Below are positions 55,720 to 64,000 of a stretch of 64,000 nucleotides of DNA, one piece after another. Position numbers and translations under genes: made by a program. Each line of letters opens with the position of its first letter. Positions within the stretch are counted from its first letter, which is position 1. This DNA is from an uncultured Bacteroides sp. (lineage in GTDB: Bacteria > Bacteroidota > Bacteroidia > Bacteroidales > Bacteroidaceae): positions 53,001-117,000 of the forward strand of contig NZ_CAJUHF010000006.1 of assembly GCF_910585845.1 (NCBI RefSeq). Direction: 5' to 3'. A model generated the notes under the pieces. It saw nothing but the letters and a program-made list of their open reading frames with translations, was not told the origin of the DNA and did not search any database.

Positions 55720-58700
55720 ATGAAAAGACATTACCGAATATTACTGTCTCTGATACTGCTATCATTAGGTTATAGCGTTTTTGCTTATGCGGCAAATTCA
55801 TTCAATGATTTCCCTGTTTTTCATTGGGGTAATGTGAATAACTATTCATTGGCTACTAATGTGCAGCCTGTTGTTTATCAGGAAATACCTGATCCGGATC
55901 GTTCTCTTAACACATCTTTGAAAGTCGGCAAAATAGAAGGGATAGCAGATGTATCTCCATCGGGTGCGGCTACCTATCAAATTCCCATTAAAGTGCTTGA
56001 TGGTACTAATCGGATGCAACCACAGATATCTGTAGTTTATAATAGCCAGTCTGGCAATGGGATAATGGGCTATGGCTGGAATATAAGTGCTACATCTGCT
56101 ATAACACGGGTTGGGAAAAATTATTATTTTGATGGAGAAGCTGATGAACTAAAGCTTAATACATCTGATAATCTGATGTTGGATGGAAAGAGGTTAATGT
56201 TAGTATCAGGCAATAACTTGACAATAGGCTCCACTTATGCTCCGGAAATCGAAGAATTTAGTAGGGTTGACTATATGACTATAAATGCAAGAGATGCTTT
56301 CCGGGTAAGAACCAAAGACGGACTGGTGTATGAATACGGAACAAATAGTGATTCATATATTCGGGCGCAGAATAGTACGAATGCACTTTATTGGCTTCTG
56401 TCGAAAGTAACTGACCGTCATGGGAACTATATGCTCTATCACTATGATACGAACATAAATACGGGTGAATTTTATTTGTCAAGTATAGAATATACAGGTA
56501 ATTCCACGGCTAATGTAAGTCCATATAATCGTATTGAGTTTATATACAATACACGCAATGACATAATAGATTCTTATGTCGCTGGTAATATTATAAGCCA
56601 GAAAGTGCTGTTGACCGGTATAAAATGTACGAATGATGGAGTTGCTATCTGTGAATATAAGTTTAAGTATATATTCGATCATTATTATTCTAAATTAAGT
56701 GAAATAGAAGAATATGGATTAAATGGATCTAAATATAATTCGACCGTAATTGATTGGGGAGATTACTATGGTGAATATTCGAAAAACACCGATGAGTATT
56801 TCTCTTATGTTAACGTGAGTCGTGAAGGGATCTATCCTAATTTTGAAGATTTCAATGGAGACGGTTTAGCGGATATGATGACTTATCCGACCAAAACTCC
56901 ATCTTCGTATTATAGCTCTTCTGACAATGCTGTTTTATATCTGGCCTACTCAATGTATGGCAATGTTTCGTTTTCTAAAAAGTGTTCGATTCCGCTGATT
57001 AAAGATTTTCTTGGGCTTATTTATGCGGATTTGAATGGTGATGGAAAATTGGATGTAATACGTCTACACCAGGCTGGAAAAAATAATTATCGGTTTGAAT
57101 ATTTCATATTCAATGGTGAATCTTTTACAAACACTGGCGGATTCAATAATAGCGATTCAAGAATTATGGTTGGTGATTTCAATGGTGATGGAAAGATGGA
57201 ACTCCTCACAAGGGACGCCAAACTATATAATGAAAGTGCTTCTGTTATAGCTTCCGGTGGTATTGATAACTGGGGAAGTGAATATGTTTATTGTTATCCC
57301 AATAATAACTATATAGTTGACTTCAATGGTGATGGAAAATCCGATGTATTGGCCATGAATGGCAGTAGTTCGTGGGTTTATACATTAAGTGGCAGTACGT
57401 TTACCAAGTTGACATCCTTTAATAGTACGGGACTCAAGAACTGGAGTTTTAATTATTTCGGAGATTTCAATGGGGATGGTAAAACGGATGTTTTATGTCA
57501 AAGTTCAAGCAATACTTCTGATGTCTCTCTTTATTTGTCAACAGGACGTTCATTCGTGAAAAAAACAATATCAAACCATGATATTGAAGCCAAAATTATA
57601 GTAGGCGATTGTGACAAGGATGGAAAGGACGAAATTATACATTTGGATCCCCCTTCGGGAAACAGTAAGTTGCGTATAAAGGTAGGTACTTTTAATGGAA
57701 CCGGATTTGATAATGAATACTATACTTCAACATTAATGGAGTATAGTGATATTAGAGAAAATATCGAAACCGGTCAAACAAATATAGCCGTTAAGGATTT
57801 TGATGGCGATGGACGTGTTGAATTTATATTGTCTGCTTATGCGGACATGAATATGATTCTCACATTTAATGATAAACTGCGCTTGCAAGTAGAAAGAATC
57901 ACAGATGGTTATAATAAGCAAATTAACTTTCAGTATGTACCGATAACGGAAAGAGGATATTATACAGAGACCAATACATCTGTAGCTTTCCCGGTAGTAA
58001 AAACACGGATACCCTTGTATGTCGTTAGTGCTAAAAATACTACTGCTGGAAACTATTATCAAGCATTAAATTATAAGTATACAGATATTTGTGTACATAG
58101 GCAAGGGAAAGGATTGTTGTGTTTTAAGAATATTGAAGAGACGGATTATAATAAGAAAATGAAAACAATCAGTCTATACTCTTATAACACAACTTGTTTC
58201 ACTCCTTATTTATCCAAGCGGACAGTACAAACGACCAGTGGTACCTTAGTGCATGAAATAACTAATAACTATATAAAAATAAACAAAAGTAACAAGCGTT
58301 TTGAATTGCAACTATTTGCTAAAATGGAGCTTGACAGTTTGAGGGGCATATCTATTGGGCAACTATTTTATAACTATTCAAATGGAAATCCTAAGAGTAT
58401 TACGAAAGTTATGGGAAATACTACTGAAACACAAACCATAACTTATAACGATGTCGTGACTTCGGATTTGATATTGCTTGGGGCACCACTAAAAAAAACA
58501 ATAAAGAAAGAGGATAAAAAGAAATCTCCTTGGATGGAGCAGGAAGATTTTACTTATGATTCCAATTATAATCTGGTTAAGAAAGTTTCTTCTGTTAATA
58601 CTACATCCACCACTTTAGAAGAAAGCTATACTTATGACTCCTTTGGCAATGTTCTGACAAAATCAAGTAAACCGTATACGTCTACAAATCCTATAACTGT

Positions 58701-61700
58701 CAGTTATAAGTACTCTACCAATGGAAAGTCTCTTTCGGAAATGACAAATTCGTATGGGTTTAAGACGACTTATACCTACGATAGACGCGGGAAAGTGATT
58801 CAGGAGAAAAATCATAAAAATCAGATTACCCGATATGAATATGATGATATGGGCAATTTGATTAAGACGACATATCCGGACAATGTGGTTGAGACTAATC
58901 ATATATCATGGGCGCAATCTACAGCTCCACAATCCTTGTATTCTGTTGTGAAGTCATCCACTTTAAGCCCCACCACTACTACTTATTACAACATTTTTGA
59001 TAAAGTTGTCAGGGCAGGAACTACTCGGTTTGACGGTAAGATTGTATACAAAGATGCCTATTACGACCGGAATTGTTTATTGCAAAAAGAATCTTTACCG
59101 TTTGTAGGGACTTCGGCAACACTTTGGAACACTTATACGTATGACGAGTTCGACCGTCCGGTAAAGATACGGTATGCATCTGGGAAGGAAGATCTCATCA
59201 GCTACGCCAGAACATCTATTACAGAAACCAAAAATGGGATAACAACAACTCGTACGGTTGATAATTTAGGCCGATTAATAAAAGTCAGCGATACATCCGG
59301 TAATATTACCTATAGTTACTTGAGTAATGGAAAACCTGACACTATTCGTATATCGAATGATATTTGTACGACCTTCACCTATGATACGTATGGAAGATTA
59401 GCCAGTATAACTGATCCGTCGGCGGGGACAATAACCTATGGATATGACGAATATGGCAACAGGAATACGGAAACGGATGCAAGAGGGAAAACGATTAGTT
59501 CAACGCTTGATAAGTTTGGCAGGGTTTTAAAACGGATTACTCCGGAAACTACATTTACTTATACATATAATTCTGACCAATTATTATCTTCTGTATCAGG
59601 AACGAACAGCACTTCTTTTAATTATACATACGACAGCTATGGAAATATTCTGACGGAAAAAGAAGTAGGAGTGGATGGTAAGTGGTTGCAGAAGAATTAT
59701 TCGTATGTCAATGGAAGAATTACGGGAACAACTTATGTATCTCAGACAGAAACGATTGCTTCGGAGAATTATACCTATGTAAACAATCATCTTAAGACGG
59801 TCAAAGTAGGAAACACTTCTATTTGGGATTTGCAGGCAGTAGATGTTTTCGGTCATCCGACTAAAATTGTAACCGGCAATATAACGCGGAATTACACTTA
59901 TGATGAATATGGTCTCCCAACTGGACGAACAGCTTCGTCGACGGCAAGTGGCACTTTCTTAAATAGTGCTTATGATTTTGAACCGATTAACGGAAACCTG
60001 AATTTCCGTAAAGACATGACGAGGAACCTTACCGAGAACTTTACGTATGACGGTTTGAATAGGCTGACAGGTTATAAGAATGCAACAGTTTCTTATAACA
60101 ATCTAGGTAATATTATATCGAAAAGTGATGCCGGTACATTAGAATATGACAAATATAAGGTACAGGCCATCACGCCAGTTAACGGGCTGTACAATACACT
60201 CTCCAAACAGCAGGAGATTACTTACACCTCTTTCATGCGTCCTAATTCGATTACGGAGAACGGTTATCAAGCTACATTCTCGTACAACGTGGATAATCAA
60301 CGCGTAAAGATGCAGATTAAAAAGGACGGAAATAATTACCTGACACGTTATTATCTTGGAAATGTTTATGAAATTGACAATAAAGTTGGAGAAACCAAAG
60401 AAAAGTTGTATTTTGGTGGCAGTTATTACGATGCTTATGCAGTCTATGTCAAACAGGGAGGTGCTTGGCAACTGAATTATATTTGCCGGGATTATTTGGG
60501 AAGTATAACTCACATTACAAACAATACTGGCACTTTACTGACTGAATATAGTTATGACGCATGGGGTAGATTGCGTAATCCGGTCAATCAATCGGTTTAT
60601 GCGCCGGAATCGGTGCCTGATCTTCTGCTGGGGCGTGGATATACCGGTCATGAACATTTGGCGGTCTTTGGTTTAGTTAACATGAATGCCCGTTTATACG
60701 ATCCTATTCTTGGGCGTTTCCTTTCTCCGGATCCATACGTGCAACTGCCGGATAACCTGCAAGGGTTCAATCGCTACACATACGGCATGAACAATCCGTT
60801 ATGTTATGTAGATGAGAATGGTGAAGTATGGTGGTTCGTAGCCGCTGCAGTCGCTGGAGGAATCATAAATGTCGCGATGAATTGGAATCGTATAGATAAT
60901 TTCTGGCAGGGACTGGGATATTTTGGTGTTGGTGCGGTTTCTGGTGCCTTGGGATATGTAACGGGTGGTGCTGTATCTACTGCTTTAGGAGGTTTATCCG
61001 GATTTGCAGGAGGTGCTGTTATTGGAGCGGCGTCAGGAGCGTCATCCGGTTTTGTACTTGGAGGTGGTAATGCGATTCTGTCCGGAGGTGATTTCTGGGA
61101 TGTCATGAGGGATGCAACAACAGGGATGTTTATGGGAGCTGCAACAGGAATGGCGTCCGGAGCAATCATTGGAGGGGCAATTTCTTATTTCCAAGGAAAA
61201 AATGTATGGACTGGAGCGGATATTGCAAAAGGACGTAATCCATTCTCTCTTAAAAACACATCGATTGGTGATATAGAACATCCTGAGGCGGGAGTAACTT
61301 CTAAACCCTCTAATGAAAGTGCTATACCTGCGTCTGATGATCCACTATTGAATCATGAACCGATGACTCCCCGTCAGAAAGGTGATTTGGGTGTTCAGGA
61401 AGCGATGAGGGAATTTAAGGCAGAAGGTGGAATTGTTCATGCACAGGAAGTTACGGTGGAACTGGATGGTGTTAGAACTCGATTTGATTTTGTAGGTTCA
61501 TTAGATGAACAGTTACATCTAGTTGAGGTAAAAACCGGCCCACATGCAGGATTTACTCCAAATCAAAAGATAAATATACCTAAATATCTGACGAATAAAT
61601 CAACTCTTATTCCACGGGGAGCAAATGCAATTAAGGTCCCTAAGTTTCAAAATTATATAGATAAACAGTTTACAAGTCATTATGTAGTAGTAATTAAACA

Positions 61701-61710
61701 TTATTTCTGA
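55720..61710 (+). CDS. RHS-repeat polymorphic toxin with PD-(D/E)xK-like nuclease tip
   Basis: 1,996-residue exported protein. Signal peptide 1-25; SpvB-like domain (about 65-290, LKVGKIEGIADVSPSGAATY); FG-GAP/VCBS repeats (about 370-705, six DFNGDGK-type calcium loops); YD/RHS repeats (about 930-1590); RHS core (about 1594-1700, with YDPILGRFLSPDPYVQ at 1660-1675 and NRYTYGMNNPL). Then a glycine/alanine-rich hydrophobic stretch (1703-1830) that could cross membranes, and a variable tip from about 1880. In the tip Asp1923, Glu1936 and Lys1938 form D-x12-ExK, typical of restriction-endonuclease-fold nucleases. The stop shares one base with the next start (TGATG), typical of toxin-immunity pairs. 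Confidence 0.88.
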   Translation: MKRHYRILLSLILLSLGYSVFAYAANSFNDFPVFHWGNVNNYSLATNVQPVVYQEIPDPDRSLNTSLKVGKIEGIADVSPSGAATYQIPIKVLDGTNRMQPQISVVYNSQSGNGIMGYGWNISATSAITRVGKNYYFDGEADELKLNTSDNLMLDGKRLMLVSGNNLTIGSTYAPEIEEFSRVDYMTINARDAFRVRTKDGLVYEYGTNSDSYIRAQNSTNALYWLLSKVTDRHGNYMLYHYDTNINTGEFYLSSIEYTGNSTANVSPYNRIEFIYNTRNDIIDSYVAGNIISQKVLLTGIKCTNDGVAICEYKFKYIFDHYYSKLSEIEEYGLNGSKYNSTVIDWGDYYGEYSKNTDEYFSYVNVSREGIYPNFEDFNGDGLADMMTYPTKTPSSYYSSSDNAVLYLAYSMYGNVSFSKKCSIPLIKDFLGLIYADLNGDGKLDVIRLHQAGKNNYRFEYFIFNGESFTNTGGFNNSDSRIMVGDFNGDGKMELLTRDAKLYNESASVIASGGIDNWGSEYVYCYPNNNYIVDFNGDGKSDVLAMNGSSSWVYTLSGSTFTKLTSFNSTGLKNWSFNYFGDFNGDGKTDVLCQSSSNTSDVSLYLSTGRSFVKKTISNHDIEAKIIVGDCDKDGKDEIIHLDPPSGNSKLRIKVGTFNGTGFDNEYYTSTLMEYSDIRENIETGQTNIAVKDFDGDGRVEFILSAYADMNMILTFNDKLRLQVERITDGYNKQINFQYVPITERGYYTETNTSVAFPVVKTRIPLYVVSAKNTTAGNYYQALNYKYTDICVHRQGKGLLCFKNIEETDYNKKMKTISLYSYNTTCFTPYLSKRTVQTTSGTLVHEITNNYIKINKSNKRFELQLFAKMELDSLRGISIGQLFYNYSNGNPKSITKVMGNTTETQTITYNDVVTSDLILLGAPLKKTIKKEDKKKSPWMEQEDFTYDSNYNLVKKVSSVNTTSTTLEESYTYDSFGNVLTKSSKPYTSTNPITVSYKYSTNGKSLSEMTNSYGFKTTYTYDRRGKVIQEKNHKNQITRYEYDDMGNLIKTTYPDNVVETNHISWAQSTAPQSLYSVVKSSTLSPTTTTYYNIFDKVVRAGTTRFDGKIVYKDAYYDRNCLLQKESLPFVGTSATLWNTYTYDEFDRPVKIRYASGKEDLISYARTSITETKNGITTTRTVDNLGRLIKVSDTSGNITYSYLSNGKPDTIRISNDICTTFTYDTYGRLASITDPSAGTITYGYDEYGNRNTETDARGKTISSTLDKFGRVLKRITPETTFTYTYNSDQLLSSVSGTNSTSFNYTYDSYGNILTEKEVGVDGKWLQKNYSYVNGRITGTTYVSQTETIASENYTYVNNHLKTVKVGNTSIWDLQAVDVFGHPTKIVTGNITRNYTYDEYGLPTGRTASSTASGTFLNSAYDFEPINGNLNFRKDMTRNLTENFTYDGLNRLTGYKNATVSYNNLGNIISKSDAGTLEYDKYKVQAITPVNGLYNTLSKQQEITYTSFMRPNSITENGYQATFSYNVDNQRVKMQIKKDGNNYLTRYYLGNVYEIDNKVGETKEKLYFGGSYYDAYAVYVKQGGAWQLNYICRDYLGSITHITNNTGTLLTEYSYDAWGRLRNPVNQSVYAPESVPDLLLGRGYTGHEHLAVFGLVNMNARLYDPILGRFLSPDPYVQLPDNLQGFNRYTYGMNNPLCYVDENGEVWWFVAAAVAGGIINVAMNWNRIDNFWQGLGYFGVGAVSGALGYVTGGAVSTALGGLSGFAGGAVIGAASGASSGFVLGGGNAILSGGDFWDVMRDATTGMFMGAATGMASGAIIGGAISYFQGKNVWTGADIAKGRNPFSLKNTSIGDIEHPEAGVTSKPSNESAIPASDDPLLNHEPMTPRQKGDLGVQEAMREFKAEGGIVHAQEVTVELDGVRTRFDFVGSLDEQLHLVEVKTGPHAGFTPNQKINIPKYLTNKSTLIPRGANAIKVPKFQNYIDKQFTSHYVVVIKHYF

Positions 61711-62405
61711 TGAAAGAGCAAAAAAAGAAAATACGATTATTATTGGACAAACATTTTTCCCAATATGGCTTTAAAAAAGCAAGATTTAATAATTTTATAC
61801 GTATTAAAGATGGCAATGTTGTGCAAGATATAGGATTTACTACGGCTACTCATGGTGAAAGGCATGTAACTTATCTGAATCCTGTTGTAGGAGTTATTTA
61901 TAAGGATGTGGATGAGGTGATGTTACAACTTAGAGATGGAATTAGTAGTTGTCTCAAGATGTATGCTCCTATGATTAGTCGTCCCATTGGTTATCTTATG
62001 CCTGAACATTATTTTAAAGAATGGAAATTTACCATAGATGTAGATGTCAGTGATGGGGTAGATGACATGGCAAGTGCCATTATAGATTATGGATTACCCT
62101 ACCTTGAAGAATTGTCAGATATGGATCAGGTGATTTATGGGCTTGCCACTTCGAAGTATTCAAATATAGGGAATGTAAGAGATTATCTTTTGCCTGTATT
62201 GTATTATTTACATGGTAAAAACGAACAAGCATTGATTGCTGTGGAAGAAGCAGTGATACGCCGTTCAAACAGTATAAACATAGGTGAGTATAAAGCACTA
62301 CAAGCTATATATGGTGAAGAAGTTATACAAATTCCGCCTAATAAAGATTTAGACTCCTATATGCCATTTGTAGAAAGGTTTAGGCAATTTATATCTGAAA
62401 AATAA
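61710..62405 (+). CDS. Immunity-like protein, copy 1
   Basis: 231-residue cytosolic protein of no family I can name for sure; the N-terminal part (FKKARFNNFIRIKDGNVVQDIGFTTATHGERHV) is reminiscent of DUF4304-type proteins. Position defines it: its ATG overlaps the RHS toxin stop by one base. It is about 70 percent identical by eye to the gene at 63060. Predicted to neutralise the nuclease tip of the RHS protein. Confidence 0.7.
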   Translation: MKEQKKKIRLLLDKHFSQYGFKKARFNNFIRIKDGNVVQDIGFTTATHGERHVTYLNPVVGVIYKDVDEVMLQLRDGISSCLKMYAPMISRPIGYLMPEHYFKEWKFTIDVDVSDGVDDMASAIIDYGLPYLEELSDMDQVIYGLATSKYSNIGNVRDYLLPVLYYLHGKNEQALIAVEEAVIRRSNSINIGEYKALQAIYGEEVIQIPPNKDLDSYMPFVERFRQFISEK

Positions 62406-62595
62406 TGTTTGTCATATAGCACGTAGATGATGTTGATTTAGTAAGTAACCACAAGTTAAATTTCTTGAATATTAGTAACTGTTTGCGGTTATCTGTTGAA
62501 TTTGTATTATTCACATGCCAATAGTATAGTTCCAATACGACTCAAAATGTTTGTTGACTTAGTTCTTGAAGTGTTTAAAATATATAGATAATGAT

Positions 62596-63060
62596 ATGGT
62601 AAGATACGTAAAAGAAGGAAATATATTCACTCTTAGTGGAGTGAAGTGTTACGCGCATGGTTGTAATTGCGTAGGTGCTATGGGGAAAGGCATAGCATTG
62701 CAATTTAAGATGAAATATCCTCAAATGTATAGGCTATATAAGACAAAATGTGCCGATGGAACGTTTACTGTAGGGGATGTTTTTGAATATGTGACGGGTG
62801 ATGAGCACATCTATAATTTAGGGACTCAAAAGAGTTGGAAAACGAAAGCAGAACTGGAGGCAATAAGGAAATCAGTTGATACGATGCTGGAACTGGCAAC
62901 TCAGAGTAATGTCAAATCAATAGCTATGCCTAAAATAGGCGCAGGGTTAGGAGGTTTGAATTGGTGTGATGTTAAGACAGTAATTGAAGATGTCGCTTTG
63001 AAATATCCCGATATAGAGTTGGTTGTGGTAGAGAACTATAAAGAGAAATGTCGTTTCTGA
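62596..63060 (+). CDS. Macro-domain protein, ADP-ribosylhydrolase type
   Basis: 154-residue stand-alone macro domain. GNIFTLSGVKCYAHGCNCVG and AMGKGIALQFKMKYP form the ADP-ribose-binding loop with a lysine that matches the catalytic lysine region of the TARG1/DarG-type group, and IAMPKIGAGLGGLNW is the second loop. These enzymes remove ADP-ribose from glutamate or from DNA bases (DarG counters the DarT toxin). No DarT-like gene is adjacent. The frame extends upstream to 62566, but ATG 62596 (MVRYVKEGN) is where macro homology starts. Its stop overlaps the next start by one base. Confidence 0.85.
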   Translation: MVRYVKEGNIFTLSGVKCYAHGCNCVGAMGKGIALQFKMKYPQMYRLYKTKCADGTFTVGDVFEYVTGDEHIYNLGTQKSWKTKAELEAIRKSVDTMLELATQSNVKSIAMPKIGAGLGGLNWCDVKTVIEDVALKYPDIELVVVENYKEKCRF

Positions 63061-63758
63061 TGAAAGAGCAAAAAAAGAAGATTTGGTTATTCTTGGAGGA
63101 ATATTTCTCCAAGTATGGTTTCAAGAGAAGAAAACAAAATAATTATATACGCACTACCGATGGTAATGTGATACAAGATATTGGCTTTACCACAGCCACT
63201 CGTGGTGAAAAACATGTAGTCTATCTGAATCCCGTTGTAGGGATCATATACAGGGATGTGGACAAGTTAATGCTACAGCTTAGAGACGGGTTGAATCCTA
63301 ATATCGAAGACTATGGCCCCATGATTTGTCTTCCCATTGGTTATCTTATGCCTGAAAATGATTTTAAAGAATGGAAATTCACTAAAGATAAAGATATTCG
63401 TGAGGACGCAGAAGACATGGCAAAAGCCATTATAGAATATGGTTCGTCTTATCTTGAGGAATTGTCGGATGTGGATCAGATGATTTACGGTCTTGCGACT
63501 TCAAAGTATTCATATATTGGAAGTGAAGTAAGAGATTACATTTTACCTGTACTGTATTATTTGTATGGTAATAGCGAACAAGCATTGCTCACAGTGGAAA
63601 ACGCTGTGACCCGCCGTTCAAACAGTATAAACATAGAAGAGTATAAAGCATTACAAGCAATATATGGAGAAGACGCTATACAGATTCCGCCTAATAAAGC
63701 TTTAGATTCCTATATGCCGTTTGTGGAGAAGTTTAGAAAATTCTTGGCTGAGAAATAG
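63060..63758 (+). CDS. Immunity-like protein, copy 2
   Basis: 232-residue paralogue of the gene at 61710; both begin MKEQKKKI and end FxxFxxEK, with the same blocks (DGNVxQDIGFTTAT, YLNPVVG, IYGLATSKYS, RRSNSINI, YKALQAIYGE). The divergent patches are around residues 75-90 and 108-125. The frame is open from 63048, but ATG 63060 matches the start of copy 1 and overlaps the macro gene stop in TGATG. The gene may protect against a related toxin tip of a neighbouring strain. It is closed by the terminator at 63798. Confidence 0.7.
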   Translation: MKEQKKKIWLFLEEYFSKYGFKRRKQNNYIRTTDGNVIQDIGFTTATRGEKHVVYLNPVVGIIYRDVDKLMLQLRDGLNPNIEDYGPMICLPIGYLMPENDFKEWKFTKDKDIREDAEDMAKAIIEYGSSYLEELSDVDQMIYGLATSKYSYIGSEVRDYILPVLYYLYGNSEQALLTVENAVTRRSNSINIEEYKALQAIYGEDAIQIPPNKALDSYMPFVEKFRKFLAEK

Positions 63759-63797
63759 GGACGGTGAAATAGGAACATTCAGTAAATGGTAGAAATC

Positions 63798-63845
63798 AGC
63801 CAACTAATTCATAATAAAGCATTGCGAATTAGTTGGCTCTTTTGT
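63798..63845 (+). terminator. Terminator of the immunity cassette
   Basis: AGCCAACTAATTC (63798-63810) and GAATTAGTTGGCT (63826-63838) are perfect 13-bp complements, followed by CTTTT. Confidence 0.75.
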
Positions 63846-64000
63846 ATCTTTAGGTATTCACCACGAATGCTGTTTTTTCATAAGAAGTTTCACCATAAAT
63901 GCTTGTGTACGATACAATTAACAAATAGGTGAAAGATGTGAGGGGTGAAATAGGGTATTTATTGGTTCTTCGTCACTTTTGGGGCAGTAAAATATACTAA
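63846..64000. repeat. Short direct repeats at the window end
   Basis: TTCACCACGAATGCT (63857-63871) and TTCACCATAAATGCT (63890-63904) are near-identical direct copies, and GGTGAAATAGG occurs both before the terminator (about 63764-63774) and after it (about 63944-63954). No gene is seen in the last 155 bp. Confidence 0.5.

Overview
The window is chromosomal DNA of a Bacteroidales gut commensal, most likely a Bacteroides species. The evidence is the Bacteroidetes promoter signature (TTTG, about 20 nt, TAnnTTTG) in front of many genes, a frdCAB fumarate reductase operon of Bacteroides order and size, lipoprotein and signal-peptide glycoside hydrolases, BspA-type leucine-rich surface proteins, DUF3244 and a TPR-membrane-HTH regulator. 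I cannot name the species. No rRNA, tRNA, insertion sequence or CRISPR array was recognised. Layout: 1-10.5 kb is mostly housekeeping and envelope functions (O-methyltransferase, rbfA, LolC/E-type permease, a LiaF-like/LytTR pair, a GH2 glycosidase, a VanX-like dipeptidase, an M50-like membrane protease, a THUMP-like methyltransferase). 11.2-15.1 kb is a two-gene xylo-oligosaccharide unit (GH3 lipoprotein and GH8). 15.4-25 kb carries an MscS channel, a calcium/sodium antiporter, a GNAT-like protein and the cluster parE-coaD-ctp followed by a PAP2 phosphatase. 26-30 kb is frdCAB, followed by a short promoter-hairpin-T-tract unit that looks like a small RNA gene. 30.1-34.2 kb holds dprA, a thioesterase and a U32 protein on the minus strand, divergent from dusB. 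34.2-47.4 kb is a same-strand block of five exported proteins: an LPP20-like protein, two paralogous lipoproteins made of fibronectin-III-like repeats, a 1,405-residue BspA-like LRR protein, and a PEGA-plus-barrel protein. 47.9-52.4 kb has an Aur1-like PAP2 protein, an extended SDR and a small coupled membrane ORF on the minus strand, then rnr. From about 52.5 kb to the end the DNA is clearly more AT-rich and encodes an accessory island: a TPR/HTH membrane regulator, DUF3244, a small protein with a T9SS-type C-terminal sorting domain, a 1,996-residue RHS polymorphic toxin ending in a predicted PD-(D/E)xK nuclease, and a cassette of two paralogous immunity-like genes flanking a stand-alone macro-domain (ADP-ribosylhydrolase-type) gene. 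How the genes fit together: the RHS island is the most system-like part. Toxin and first immunity-like gene overlap in TGATG, the macro gene and second copy overlap in the same TGATG, and both junctions share the same 20-nt sequence, so the array looks like an immunity cassette that grew by duplication and acquired a macro-domain gene. Intergenic DNA in this window is unusually rich in short tandem arrays with a 21-23 bp period (six loci) and in long inverted repeats; three of the arrays belong to one sequence family, lie just past gene ends and contain terminator-like palindromes.
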